This document shows positions 1-8,900 of a stretch of DNA of 64,000 nt, in pieces. The stretch's first letter is position 1. Each line of letters begins with the position of its first letter. The notes below the pieces were generated by a model. That model saw only the letters and a list, made by a program, of their open reading frames with translations. It did no database searches and had not been told where the DNA came from. The DNA comes from Trebonia sp963773105 (GTDB lineage: Bacteria > Actinomycetota > Actinomycetes > Streptosporangiales > Streptosporangiaceae), in assembly GCA_963773105.1 (NCBI GenBank), contig CAVZAA010000003.1:1240001-1304000 (forward strand). The letters run 5' to 3'. The position numbers and the translations under genes were made by a program.

Positions 1-52
1 CGTGGTCCGCACGGCGCGCAAGCTCTTCGACGGCACCGTCTTCCCGCGCTAG
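1..52 (+). CDS. 3' end of an unidentified gene
   Basis: Only the last 16 codons are inside the window, read in the frame beginning at base 2 and ending in TAG at 50-52. The tail reads VVRTARKLFDGTVFPR. It is too short to assign to a family. An 18-bp stretch that includes the stop (42-59) is repeated almost immediately at 63-80 with a 21-bp period, a small tandem duplication just past the gene end. Confidence 0.4.
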   Translation, partial: VVRTARKLFDGTVFPR

Positions 53-99
53 CCGGTCGTCCTCCCGCGCTAGCCGGTCGCGGGCTGCCCGGTGAGCGG

Positions 100-882
100 T
101 TACTCGTCCGTGGGGGTCGAGATGAGGCTGAAGACGGCGCCCTCGGCGTCGGCCACGACCGCCATCCGGCCGTAGGGGCTGTCGGCGGCGGGGCGGATCA
201 CCCGGCCGCCGTTGGCGGTCGCGGTGCTGACGGCCTTGTCGGTGTCCGAGGTGCCGAAGTACACCGACCAGGCTGCCGGGTGGTCCTCGGCCTGTCCGGG
301 CGGGTACGCGCCGACGCCGCCGACGACCTGCTGGCCGTTGATGAGCATGGTGGCGTAGCTGAACCCGTCGCTGGACATGTCGCCGTACTCGTAGCCGAAG
401 ACGGCCGCGTAAAACGCCTTCGCCCCCTCGAAGTCACGGCTCATGTGCTCGCTCCAGGTGAACGCGCCGGGCACGTTGGCGACCTCGGTGCCGGTGTGCT
501 TCCTGCCCTGCCAGACGCCGAAGACCGCCCCGCTGACGTCGGCGGCGATCACCAGGCGGCCCTGCTCCATGACGTCCATCGGGGCGCTGAGGATCTGCCC
601 GCCGGCGCTGGCGATCCTGGCCGCGGTCGCGTCCGCGTCGGCCGACGCGAAGTAAGTGGTCCAGCTGGACGGCGTCCCTGGCGGGCCCATGACCGGGCCG
701 ATGCCGGCGACGTTCCTGCCGCCGAGCTTGGCGATCGAGTAGCCGCCCATCTCGGGTCCGCCCTGCTCCACGTCCCAGCCGAACTGGCGCGAGTAGAAGT
801 CGATCGCCTTCGGGATGTCGCTGGTGCCCAGGTCGACCCAGCTGGGGGTCCCGTCGGGCCAAGGGGTGTCACGGGTAACCAC
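100..882 (-). CDS. two-domain VOC (glyoxalase/bleomycin-resistance fold) protein
   Basis: A 260-residue protein with two vicinal-oxygen-chelate domains in tandem (about residues 10-130 and 140-258). Each opens with a W-x-[DE]-L/H-x-[ST]-x-D pattern and contains an AxxFYxxxFGW/Y stretch. Size and layout match the mycobacterial CFP30B (Rv0577) family. These proteins usually bind small ligands or metals; the substrate here is unknown. The GTG at 882 is chosen because GGAGGT lies about 7 bases upstream and the domain begins right after it. A longer reading to 963 adds 27 residues without similarity to the family. Confidence 0.85.
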   Translation of the reverse strand: MVTRDTPWPDGTPSWVDLGTSDIPKAIDFYSRQFGWDVEQGGPEMGGYSIAKLGGRNVAGIGPVMGPPGTPSSWTTYFASADADATAARIASAGGQILSAPMDVMEQGRLVIAADVSGAVFGVWQGRKHTGTEVANVPGAFTWSEHMSRDFEGAKAFYAAVFGYEYGDMSSDGFSYATMLINGQQVVGGVGAYPPGQAEDHPAAWSVYFGTSDTDKAVSTATANGGRVIRPAADSPYGRMAVVADAEGAVFSLISTPTDE

Positions 883-1009
883 TCTTGTCACCTCCGTGTT
901 GGTGGCAGCACGCTCCGTTGCGGGCCACGCTACCGCAGACGGTAACACCTGTGCATCAGGCACTCCAAGGATCTGCGCCGGAGCCGGATGCTCTTACAAT
1001 GGGGCGATC

Positions 1010-1372
1010 ATGAGCGATCCGGCCCCTAGCTACAGCAAGACCCGCCTCGGCGCTGACCAGGCGGCGGGCGCGATCTCACTCACGCCGCGCGGCAGGCGGA
1101 TCGTGTACCTGGTGGTCGCCGTCCTGGTGGCGGCGGGCGTCGCGATCGGCGTGTGGAGCGCCGTCAGCCACGACCAGTACGGCCCCTCGGGGAACGGCTG
1201 TGTGACCCTGACCTTCGCCAGTTCGACCGGCGGTTCGACCAGCCACTACTGCGGGGCGGCGGCGAAGTCGTTCTGCAAGGCCGCCTTCGCCAACTCCGAC
1301 CGGATCTCGCTGCTCGCCCGGCCGCAGTGCGATCTCGCGGGCTGGACCAAGTCCAAGGTCGCGGCGGGCTGA
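1010..1372 (+). CDS. membrane-anchored small protein with four extracellular cysteines
   Basis: A 120-residue protein of no family I recognise. Residues about 27-50 form one hydrophobic helix (IVYLVVAVLVAAGVAIGVW), preceded by a basic RGRR stretch, so the N-terminus should be cytoplasmic and the rest outside. The outer part has four cysteines (in GCV, YCG, FCK and QCD), enough for two disulfides. The start ATG at 1010 sits just before this topology; the open frame extends upstream without coding character. Only 3 bp separate its stop from dtd, so the two are probably co-transcribed. Confidence 0.65.
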   Translation: MSDPAPSYSKTRLGADQAAGAISLTPRGRRIVYLVVAVLVAAGVAIGVWSAVSHDQYGPSGNGCVTLTFASSTGGSTSHYCGAAAKSFCKAAFANSDRISLLARPQCDLAGWTKSKVAAG

Positions 1373-1375
1373 GCC

Positions 1376-1801
1376 ATGCGGGCGGTCGCACAGCGGGTGA
1401 GCGAGGCGAGCGTGTCGGTCGACGGCGCCGTCATCGGCGCGATCGACGGGCCGGGCCTGCTGGTTCTGGTCGGCGTCACCCATGACGACACCGCCGACAA
1501 GGCCAGGAAGCTGGCGGCCAAGCTCTGGGGGCTGCGGGTGCTGGAGGGCGAGAAGTCGTGCTCCGACCTGGACGCGCCGCTGCTGGTCGTGAGCCAGTTC
1601 ACGCTCTACGCCGACACCGCCAAGGGACGCCGCCCGACCTGGAACAACGCCGCCCCCGGGCCGGTCGCGGAGCCGCTGGTGGACGCGGTGGTGGCCGAGT
1701 TGCGCGCCCTCGGCGCACGGGTCGAGACCGGTAAATTCGGCGCCGACATGAAGGTCGCCCTCGTCAACGACGGGCCCATCACCATCATTCTCGAGCTCTA
1801 G
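1376..1801 (+). CDS. dtd: D-aminoacyl-tRNA deacylase
   Basis: 141 residues, the usual length of DTD. The protein hydrolyses D-aminoacyl-tRNAs (and Gly-tRNA-Ala) in the cytosol, preventing misincorporation. Diagnostic motifs are visible: the N-terminal MRAVxQRV strand, SQFTLY (about residues 78-83), and the C-terminal NDGPITI, which carries the Gly-cisPro equivalent used for chiral proofreading. It starts 3 bp after the preceding membrane protein gene. Full length and without oddities. Confidence 0.95.
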   Translation: MRAVAQRVSEASVSVDGAVIGAIDGPGLLVLVGVTHDDTADKARKLAAKLWGLRVLEGEKSCSDLDAPLLVVSQFTLYADTAKGRRPTWNNAAPGPVAEPLVDAVVAELRALGARVETGKFGADMKVALVNDGPITIILEL

Positions 1802-1917
1802 CCGGCGCCCACGCGCCCCGCCCCCGCCTCGCCCGGGTCTGGCGACGGCAGCGAGTCGGACGGGCGGGGACTTATCGGCCCAATATGGGCAGGTGAGGGC
1901 AGCGGAGCGGCCATAAT

Positions 1918-2904
1918 GTGCGGGTGACACCCTTGGAGCAGTTGTCCGTGGGCGACGTGGCCGCCAACCCCGTGCTGGCCGAGGTGATCCGGTCCGGGTT
2001 CGTCGAGTCCCGGCACCGCGGCACCGTCGTCGCGCTGGCCGCCGATGGCACGTTCGCGTTCACCGCGGGCATCGCCAACGCGCCCGTCTTCCCGCGCTCG
2101 TCCAACAAGCCGCTGCAGGCAGCGGCGATGATCCGGGCCGGGCTGCCGCTTGACGGCGAACTGCTCGCGCTCGCGGCCGCCAGCCACTCCGGCGAGGACT
2201 TCCACGTACAGGGCGTGCATGACATCCTCGACTTCGCCGGGCTGACCGAGGACGACCTGCGCTGCCCGCCGTCGCTGCCCGGTGACGAGCCCACCGCGCG
2301 ACGGCTGATCAGGGAGTCGGAGGAACCCGAGTCGCGGGTACGCTACAACTGCTCGGGCAAGCACGCGGCCATGCTCGCGACCTGCATCGCCAACGACTGG
2401 CCGACCGAGACCTACCTGGAGGCGGACCACCCGTTGCAGCTGCACATCCGGCGGACGATCGAGGACCTGGCCAGGGAGCCGGTCGCCGCGGTCGGGGTGG
2501 ACGGCTGCGGCGCGCCGGTGTTCGCGCTGACCCTGGGCGGCGTCGCCCGGGCGTTCCGCGCCCTGGTGCTGGCCGAGCCGGGCACCGCGGAGCGGAAGGT
2601 AGCCGACGCGATGCGCAAGTTCCCGTCCTGGACGTCCGGCACCACCAGGGAGGAGAACCGGCTGATGACCGAGATCCCCGGGCTGCTGCTCAAGGCGGGG
2701 GCGGAAGGCGTCGACGCGTTCGCGCTGCCGGACGGAACGGCCGCCGCGGTGAAGATCGAGGACGGCAACGCCCGCGCCCGCACCCCGGTCACGGTCGCCA
2801 TCCTGGCCATGCTGGGCGCGCAGCCGCCGGTCGCGCTGGCCACCACCGACGTCCTCGGCGGCGGCGCGCCGGTCGGCGTGATCCGCGCCACCAGGCTGGT
2901 CTAG
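1918..2904 (+). CDS. type II-like (Rhizobium etli family) asparaginase
   Basis: 328 residues of the PF06089 asparaginase family, which hydrolyses L-asparagine to aspartate and ammonia and is unrelated to E. coli AnsA/B. The family signature residues are present: SSNKPLQ (Ser/Lys pair near residue 62), SHSGEDFH, and YNCSGKHAAM, whose Cys and Lys spaced by three match the zinc/catalytic Cys-Lys of the R. etli enzyme, followed by DGCGAP. The start is uncertain: an ATG at 1916 in another frame overlaps the GTG at 1918, and a second in-frame GTG follows at 1924. Mature-length protein, monocistronic. Confidence 0.85.
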   Translation: MRVTPLEQLSVGDVAANPVLAEVIRSGFVESRHRGTVVALAADGTFAFTAGIANAPVFPRSSNKPLQAAAMIRAGLPLDGELLALAAASHSGEDFHVQGVHDILDFAGLTEDDLRCPPSLPGDEPTARRLIRESEEPESRVRYNCSGKHAAMLATCIANDWPTETYLEADHPLQLHIRRTIEDLAREPVAAVGVDGCGAPVFALTLGGVARAFRALVLAEPGTAERKVADAMRKFPSWTSGTTREENRLMTEIPGLLLKAGAEGVDAFALPDGTAAAVKIEDGNARARTPVTVAILAMLGAQPPVALATTDVLGGGAPVGVIRATRLV

Positions 2905-3043
2905 CGCGCCGCCGACGGCGCGAGCAGCCGGGTGGCTACCGGCGATCGGGTGTGCTCCGCGCGACCGGGCTCGCGCAGCGAGCTGTCGCGGACGGGGTGA
3001 AACCAGGGTCCGTTCGATATCCGGGTGACTTTGATTCTGACTT

Positions 3044-4180
3044 TTAATGCCTGCGGGCGAGGTGGGCGGCGAGGGTGAAGCGCGGGTCGGGGGCCGGGCG
3101 GCCGGCTGCCAGGTCGGCGATGATCTCGCCAAGCAGCGGCGCGAACTTCGCCCCGTGGCCCGAGCAGGCCGACGCGATCACGAACGGGCCGCCGCCGGGC
3201 CGGTCGAGGATGAAGTCCTCGTTCGCGGTCCAGGTGTAGAGGCAGCTCGCCTCGTTGAACGGGGCCGGGTCGAGGCCGGGCAGGCGGGCGGCCACGAACG
3301 CGCTGACCCGCTCCCGAGCGGCCGGGTCGATGCGGAAGTCGCGGCCCGCGGCGGTGGTGACCTGGCCGGGATCGTGCTCGCCGATCTTGACCACGCCCGG
3401 CGCCCCGCCGTCGCGGCCGGCGGGCAGCCCGTAGCGGTAGCCGGTCCCGTCGTAGTGGATGAAGACCGGCCACGGCGCGGCCGCCCTCCCCGCCGCCGGG
3501 GCGAAGTGGAAGACCTGCTGCTGGGTGACCGTCAGGGGCGGAAGCTCGACCAGGCCCGCGAGCAGCGGCGCGGTCCAGGCTCCGGCCGCGACGACGACCA
3601 CCGGGGCGGCGAACTCGCCGCGGTCGGTGGTGACCACGGCGCCGCCCCCGGGGGCCGCCGCCAGCGCGCTGACCGGGGTCTCGAAGCGCACGTCGGCGCC
3701 GTGGGCGGCCGCCAGCCGGAGCATCGCGGCGATGGCGCGGTCGGGGTCGACCACGCCCGCGTCGGGGTGGAACATCACCGGGCCGACGCCGCGGAAGTCG
3801 ATGTACGGCCACCGCTCCGCCGCCGCCTCCTCGGCTAGCAGCTCGACCGGCACGCCGCACTCGGTCAGCACCGCATGCAGCCGCTCCGGTTCCCGGTCGG
3901 CGCCGAAGTCGATGCCGCCGGTCAGCGTGAGCAGGACCTCCCCGGCGTCGGCTTCCAGCGCGCGCCAGCGCCTTTCCGCCTGCCCGGTCAGCCGCACGTA
4001 GAACGGGTCCGGGTAGGCCCGCCGGAAGATCCTGGCGCTGCCGTGCGAGCTGCCGTTCCGGTGCGCGGGGCCGAACGCCTCGAGCACGACGACGTTCAGG
4101 CCGCGCCCGGCGGCGACGTAGGCGGCGGCCGCGCCGGCCAGCCCGCCGCCGACGACGACCAGGTCCGCACGCACCGTCAC
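3044..4180 (-). CDS. monomeric sarcosine oxidase / N-methyltryptophan oxidase-like flavoprotein
   Basis: 378 residues, typical for the MSOX/MTOX (SolA) family of amine oxidases, which oxidatively demethylate N-methyl amino acids using covalent FAD and O2. The N-terminal Rossmann motif VVGGGLAGAAAAY is followed by GSSHGSARI (near residue 45). The C-terminal SACSGHGAKFAP contains the Cys that carries FAD covalently in this family. GTG start at 4180 with GGGAGG 6 bases upstream. A repeat motif (GGGTCCGTTCG) lies beyond each end of the gene, at 3006 and, inverted, at 4266. The exact amine is not predictable. Confidence 0.85.
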   Translation of the reverse strand: MTVRADLVVVGGGLAGAAAAYVAAGRGLNVVVLEAFGPAHRNGSSHGSARIFRRAYPDPFYVRLTGQAERRWRALEADAGEVLLTLTGGIDFGADREPERLHAVLTECGVPVELLAEEAAAERWPYIDFRGVGPVMFHPDAGVVDPDRAIAAMLRLAAAHGADVRFETPVSALAAAPGGGAVVTTDRGEFAAPVVVVAAGAWTAPLLAGLVELPPLTVTQQQVFHFAPAAGRAAAPWPVFIHYDGTGYRYGLPAGRDGGAPGVVKIGEHDPGQVTTAAGRDFRIDPAARERVSAFVAARLPGLDPAPFNEASCLYTWTANEDFILDRPGGGPFVIASACSGHGAKFAPLLGEIIADLAAGRPAPDPRFTLAAHLARRH

Positions 4181-4355
4181 ATGAGCCTCCCGATGTCGGT
4201 TGACGCCTCGTCCGTTCTGGAACGGGGAGAAAAGGCGAAGTCAAGACCATTATTCCGAACGGACCCTGAGTGACTCGGTCAGGTCGACCGCGCGCCTTGC
4301 TTTGGGGGCTGGCGTGGCGGGACGTGAGAGGGTAGACGGCGGGAGGTTATCGACT

Positions 4356-5219
4356 ATGAAGATCGGCTTGCAGATTCCTGACTTCAGCACGCCGCGCGGC
4401 CCGGAGCGGCTCGGGGCGGAGCTGGCAACGGTGGCGCGGACGGCCGACGACGCCGGGTTCGAGTACATCGCCGTGATGGACCACTTCTTCCAGATCGGGG
4501 CGATCGGGCCGAGCGAGCGGGAGATGCTTGAGGGGTACACGACGCTCGGGTACCTGGCCGCCTGCACCCGGCGGGCGGCGCTGCTGACGGTCGTCACCGG
4601 CGTGATCTACCGGGAGCCGGGCATCCTGGCCAAGATCGTGACTACGCTTGACGTGCTGTCGTCGGGCCGCGCGTGGCTCGGCATCGGCGCGGCCTGGAAC
4701 GAGGAGGAATCCCGCGGCCTCGGCGTCCCCTTCCCGCCGGTGGCCGAGCGGTTCGAGCGGCTCGAGGAGACGCTGCAGATCTGCCTGCAGATGTGGCACG
4801 GCGACGAGCGGCCCTACCAGGGCAAGCACTACACGCTCGAGCGCCCGCTCAACTCGCCGCAATCGATCACGCGGCCGCACCCGCCGATCATGGTCGGCGG
4901 CGGCGGGGAGCGGAAGACGCTGCGGATGGTGGCGCAGTACGCCGACGCGTGCAACCTGTTCGCGGGCCGGGACGAGGCGCGCAAGCTCGATATCCTGCGC
5001 CAGCACTGCGAGGCGGTCGGCCGGGACTACGACACCATCTACAAGACGGCGTACTACTACTTCGACCCGTCCAGGGGCAGCCAGCGAATCATCGACGAGC
5101 TCGGCGCGCTGGCCGCGCTCGGCTTCGACGCCGCGATCGGCGCGGTGGCCGGAGTGTGGGACGTGGCGCCGCTGGAGGTGATCGGGGACGAGGTCATCCC
5201 CGTGGTGGCGGACTTCTAG
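4356..5219 (+). CDS. LLM-class F420-dependent oxidoreductase
   Basis: 287 residues of the luciferase-like monooxygenase superfamily, F420-dependent branch (MKIGLQIPDF start, VMDHFFQI, TGVIYREPGILAK, LGIGAAWNEEE, PPIMVGGGGERKTLR). Such proteins transfer hydride to or from coenzyme F420 in the cytosol; the substrate is unknown. The ATG at 4356 is supported by GGGAGG 10 bases upstream; the open frame extends 52 codons further without family similarity. It converges with the alpha/beta hydrolase gene. Both stops use the same CTAG palindrome, so the coding regions overlap by 4 bp. Confidence 0.88.
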   Translation: MKIGLQIPDFSTPRGPERLGAELATVARTADDAGFEYIAVMDHFFQIGAIGPSEREMLEGYTTLGYLAACTRRAALLTVVTGVIYREPGILAKIVTTLDVLSSGRAWLGIGAAWNEEESRGLGVPFPPVAERFERLEETLQICLQMWHGDERPYQGKHYTLERPLNSPQSITRPHPPIMVGGGGERKTLRMVAQYADACNLFAGRDEARKLDILRQHCEAVGRDYDTIYKTAYYYFDPSRGSQRIIDELGALAALGFDAAIGAVAGVWDVAPLEVIGDEVIPVVADF

Positions 5220-5974
5220 CCGCGGGCGAGGAATTCCTCGATCGAGGCGGCGAGGGCGACCGGGGTCTCGAACATCGGGTAGTGGCCGGCCCCGCGCAGG
5301 ACCTCTAGCTCGGAGTTCGGGTAGGGCTGCAGCCAGGCCTGCTCCATGAACTCGGCGGGCTGGGTGGGGTCGTACTCGCCGGTGATCACCTTGACCGGGA
5401 CCTCGTTGCCCTTGACCTTGGCGAGGATGTCGGCCCGGGCCCAGGACTCGAGGTAGCCGCCGAACGCGGCCTGGTCGGAGTTCTCAAGCGAGTGCTGGAC
5501 CACCTGGTCGACGAACGCCGGGGTGAGGCGGCTGCCGGTCGCGTGGTTGACGATCATCGCGCGGCTGGCGGGGCTGACGGCGGCGGAGGTGAACAGGGAC
5601 CATTCCGACTCGCCCAGCGGCAGACCGCTGGCCGGCACCGGAGCCACCCCGACCAGGCGGCGGACCCGGTACGGGGCCTGGAGCAGGACGTGCTGGATCG
5701 CGACGCCGCTCATCGAGTGCCCGACCAGGCTGAACCGGTCCCAGCCGAGGGAGTCGGCCAGCCCGATCGCGTCGGCGGCGGCCTCCGCCATCGTGAACTC
5801 GCCCGCCTCGTCGCGGCGGGAGCCATAGCCGCGCAGGTCGGGGAAGACGTAGCTGAACTGCGCGGTGTTCAGGTAGTCGGTCAGGGTTCCCCAGCCCAGG
5901 GCGGAGCCGAACCAGCCGTGCAGCGCGATGACGTGATGGTCCCCGCGCCCGACCTTGACATATGAGCCAGCCAT
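5216..5974 (-). CDS. alpha/beta hydrolase
   Basis: 252 residues with a complete alpha/beta-hydrolase triad: oxyanion HGWFGS near residue 20, nucleophile elbow GHSMSG (about residue 86), acid in GEYDPTQ, and base in GAGHYP. There is no signal peptide, so it is cytosolic. ATG at 5974. It is convergent with the LLM oxidoreductase and shares its stop palindrome. The ester or lactone substrate cannot be told from sequence. Confidence 0.85.
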   Translation of the reverse strand: MAGSYVKVGRGDHHVIALHGWFGSALGWGTLTDYLNTAQFSYVFPDLRGYGSRRDEAGEFTMAEAAADAIGLADSLGWDRFSLVGHSMSGVAIQHVLLQAPYRVRRLVGVAPVPASGLPLGESEWSLFTSAAVSPASRAMIVNHATGSRLTPAFVDQVVQHSLENSDQAAFGGYLESWARADILAKVKGNEVPVKVITGEYDPTQPAEFMEQAWLQPYPNSELEVLRGAGHYPMFETPVALAASIEEFLARG

Positions 5975-6286
5975 GGCACGTAACTTAGCGGAAACTATGT
6001 GGCGAATGTACTGTCTGCCCAGGTCATAACGCCAAAACCGTACCGATGACGACCGTTCCTGTCAATGAAGGGTCGTTGACAAACGCCGGATGGGGACGCC
6101 CGGCAGGCATAGACGCACGTCAGCCGGGGGGCTCATCCACCCGGGCGGGAGGCTCGAGGACAGAAATCATCACTATCTCGTGACGACGGCCCATCCACCC
6201 GGGCGGGAGGCTAGCAGATAGAAACGCACGGATCCTGCGGCACCACTGGCCGCGGGACCGGCCAAGAGGTCGAAGGGGGAGTGCTG
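5975..6286. other. gene-free stretch upstream of the GH6 gene with a 21-bp direct repeat
   Basis: No convincing ORF. It contains an exact 21-bp direct repeat (6134-6154 and 6192-6212; core ACCCGGGCGGGAGGCT), each copy followed by a similar GA-rich tail, and a small inverted repeat TGTCAA...TTGACA near 6060-6080. One or both may belong to the promoters of the flanking divergent genes. Confidence 0.45.
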
Positions 6287-7339
6287 ATGGACGGGGGGCG
6301 TCACGGTCACCGTCATCGGAACCCGGTGAGAACCATGGCTTGGTTTTCTGGGGTCAGCCGGAGAGTGGTCGCCGTGGTCGCGGCGGGCGTTCTCGTGCTC
6401 GTGGCGCTGGGGTTTCTGCTCCTCCGCCTGCAGGCGCCTGGGCTCGAACCCGACGAGCAGGCGTACGAGACGTGGGTCAACGGGATCGCGACCGGCCTCG
6501 GTGACCGGCACGCAGTGGTGATCCTGGAGCCTGACGCACTCGCTCAGCTGAACAGCTGCCTGGACAACGCCCAGCAGCAAGCCCGGCTGCAGATGCTGTC
6601 GTACGCCGTCAAGACCCTCCAGACGAAGAGCGACCAGGTGTACCTGGACGCGGGCCACTCGAACTGGGTGCCGGCTGCCCAGATGGCGGCCCGCCTCCGG
6701 GCCGCTGATGTCGCTCAGGCCTATGGGTTCGCGCTGAACGTGTCCAACTTCGATCCAACCCATCGGGAGATCGGCTACGCGGCCGCGTTGGATCGGGATC
6801 TGGGAATGGCCAAGCGGTTCGTCGTCGACACCAGCCGCAACGGGAACGCCGGCGCTGGTGGACCGGTTCATCTGGATGCTGGCGGGGGCGAACTGGCGAG
6901 GCAGCTCTTCACTGACCCTGACACGCAAGCGGCGATCTGGGTTCGGGCCCATCCCGGCGACCCCCGGGCGCAAGAGATCGAACAGCACATCGCGAACCAG
7001 CCGACAGCATTGTGGCTCGGCGCATGGAGCGGTGACATCACCGCTGCCGTGTCGGGCTACACTATCGCCGCCTCTCGAGAGCACAAGGTGCCGGTTCTGG
7101 TCACGTACGACATCCCACATCTCAACTGCGGCGGCAGCATGGCCGGGGCGAGCCAGTGGTGCAACCCCCCCGGCCGACAGCTTGGTTGGGTCCCGCAAGT
7201 GCTCGATGACCGCGGCGACATGGGCCTTTGGATCAAGGCACCCGGTGAATCCGATGGCGACTGCGGCACGGGCGCGGGGACCCAGGCGGGCGAGTTCTCA
7301 CCCGCCCTCGCCACGGACCTGATCACCGGTAGGTCGTAA
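6287..7339 (+). CDS. GH6-family (cellobiohydrolase/endoglucanase-like) protein with rearranged segments
   Basis: 350 residues: short basic N-terminus, one transmembrane or uncleaved signal helix (about 25-48), then glycoside hydrolase family 6 sequence in the wrong order. Residues 55-190 (VVILEPDAL, YLDAGHSNW, VVDTSRNGN) normally form the middle of GH6. Residues 206-283 (PDTQAAIWVR ... VLVTYDIPHLNCGG) normally come first. Residues 290-350 (WCNPPGR, LWIKAPGESDG) are the usual C-terminus. So the order is B-A-C instead of A-B-C. The general-acid Asp expected before the Cys (RDC in mycobacterial CelA1) is Asn here (LNC), so activity is doubtful. The ATG at 6287 follows AAGGGGGA; ATG 6335 is an alternative. 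Probably exported and membrane-tethered. Confidence 0.85.
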   Translation: MDGGRHGHRHRNPVRTMAWFSGVSRRVVAVVAAGVLVLVALGFLLLRLQAPGLEPDEQAYETWVNGIATGLGDRHAVVILEPDALAQLNSCLDNAQQQARLQMLSYAVKTLQTKSDQVYLDAGHSNWVPAAQMAARLRAADVAQAYGFALNVSNFDPTHREIGYAAALDRDLGMAKRFVVDTSRNGNAGAGGPVHLDAGGGELARQLFTDPDTQAAIWVRAHPGDPRAQEIEQHIANQPTALWLGAWSGDITAAVSGYTIAASREHKVPVLVTYDIPHLNCGGSMAGASQWCNPPGRQLGWVPQVLDDRGDMGLWIKAPGESDGDCGTGAGTQAGEFSPALATDLITGRS

Positions 7340-7380
7340 GTAGCCGGAGGGTTGAAGATGATCGCTTCCAGCGCGTTCGA

Positions 7381-8679
7381 CTAGCGGAAATTACGGGACA
7401 ATCCGCCCCATACTTCGTCGTAATCGCGTTGCCTGATCGGGGTCTCCATCGCTTGTCTGGTCGGCAGGATCGTCCAGCGGGATTCGAACATGAACGCTAG
7501 GGTTCCGTCTAGCTTCTGCGGGGCCAGCTCCGCCGTGCTTGCCTTGGCGTAGGTGTCTGCGTCGGGGCCGTGGCTGGCGAAGGTGTTGTGCAGCGAGCCG
7601 CCGCCGGGGGTGAACCCCGTCGCCTTGGCGTCGTAGCTGCCGGAGACCAGCCCCATGTACTCCGACATCACGTTGCGGTGGAACCACGGCGGGCGGAAGG
7701 TGTCCTCGCCCACCAGCCAGCGCGGCGCGAAGATCACGAAGTCCACGTTGGCCAGGCCGTCTGTGTCCGTGGGGCTGGTCAGGACGGTGAAGATGGACGG
7801 GTCGGGGTGGTCGTAGCTGATCGTCCCGATCACCATGAAGTCCTTGGTGTCGTACTTGTAGGGCGCGTAGTTGCCGTGCCAGGCGACCACGTCGAGCGGC
7901 GAGTGGTCGTACTCGGCCGCCCACAGGTTGCCGCCGAACTTGTTCACCACGCTGACGGCGCGTTCGCGCTCCTCGAAGGCGGCGTGCGGGTACTTGAAGT
8001 CCCGCTCGTTGGCCAGGCCGTTGGCGCCGATCGGCCCGCGCTCGGGGAGGGTGAAGCTGGCGCCGAAGTTCTCGCACAGGTAGCCGCGGGCGAACTCGTC
8101 CGGCAGCTCCACCCGGAAGCGGATGCCGCGCGGCACCACCGCGATCTCGCCCGGGCTGACCCGCAGCGGGCCGAGCTCGGTGTGCAGGATGACCGCGTTC
8201 AGCTCGGGGACGAAGAGCAGCTCGCCGTCGGAGTCGACGAAGTAGCGGTCCACCATGGACGTGTTCGCGGCGTAGAGGTGGACCGCCATCCCGGCGCGAG
8301 TTCTGCTGTCGCCGTTGCCACCCAGGGTGAAAATGCCGTCGACGAAGTCCGTCTCCCTGTCGCTGACCGGCAGCGGGAGCGGATCCCAGCGGAGGCGGTT
8401 CGGGTTCGGCTCAAGCTCGTCGAACGGGGTGGATTTTAGATTCTTGTTGTCGATCCGGTGAAAGGCCGGGTGCCTGGCCGACGGCAGGATCCGGTAGACC
8501 CAGGTTCGCTGGTTGACCGCGCGCGGCTGGGTGAACGCGGTGCCGCTGAGCTGCTCGGCGTACAGCCCGAGGGGCGCTCGCTGGGGTGAGTTCCGGCCGA
8601 CCGGAATGGCGCCTTTGACCGCCTCTGTAACGAACTCGTTCCCAAAACCGCTTTCGTACTGGAAGTCGTCATCGGCCAC
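7381..8679 (-). CDS. hmgA: homogentisate 1,2-dioxygenase
   Basis: 432 residues, normal for HGD. It opens the ring of homogentisate to maleylacetoacetate in tyrosine/phenylalanine breakdown. The family start FQYESGFGNEF and the iron-site residues are visible: His and Glu in WFHRNVMSEYMG, and the last His in FASHGPD after GFTPGGGSLHN. GTG start at 8679 follows GAGGAGG; an upstream ATG adds 13 unconserved residues. Maleylacetoacetate isomerase and fumarylacetoacetase genes are not adjacent, so the pathway is split in this genome. Confidence 0.95.
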   Translation of the reverse strand: MADDDFQYESGFGNEFVTEAVKGAIPVGRNSPQRAPLGLYAEQLSGTAFTQPRAVNQRTWVYRILPSARHPAFHRIDNKNLKSTPFDELEPNPNRLRWDPLPLPVSDRETDFVDGIFTLGGNGDSRTRAGMAVHLYAANTSMVDRYFVDSDGELLFVPELNAVILHTELGPLRVSPGEIAVVPRGIRFRVELPDEFARGYLCENFGASFTLPERGPIGANGLANERDFKYPHAAFEERERAVSVVNKFGGNLWAAEYDHSPLDVVAWHGNYAPYKYDTKDFMVIGTISYDHPDPSIFTVLTSPTDTDGLANVDFVIFAPRWLVGEDTFRPPWFHRNVMSEYMGLVSGSYDAKATGFTPGGGSLHNTFASHGPDADTYAKASTAELAPQKLDGTLAFMFESRWTILPTRQAMETPIRQRDYDEVWGGLSRNFR

Positions 8680-8900
8680 AGTGCCGCCTCCTCGCTGCTC
8701 GTGCCTAGTCACGATCATGCATCCAAGCGAGGACGGCTGTCAGGCCGGGGCGGATCCGATGCTTGGCAGACAGGAACGGATGGGCGCACAGTTCGGCGGA
8801 TTCGCTGTGAATCCGCCACTCAAACACAGTTAGCAACAGTTACTGTGGGAAAGCAGCGCCTACTCCGGAGATTTGGGTCAAAAGGAACTCGGGAGGTTGG

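Noticed and set aside
815..1009. N-terminal extension of the Cys-rich membrane protein
   Set aside because: It overlaps the VOC gene antisense and lacks coding character; the ATG at 1010 precedes the expected topology.
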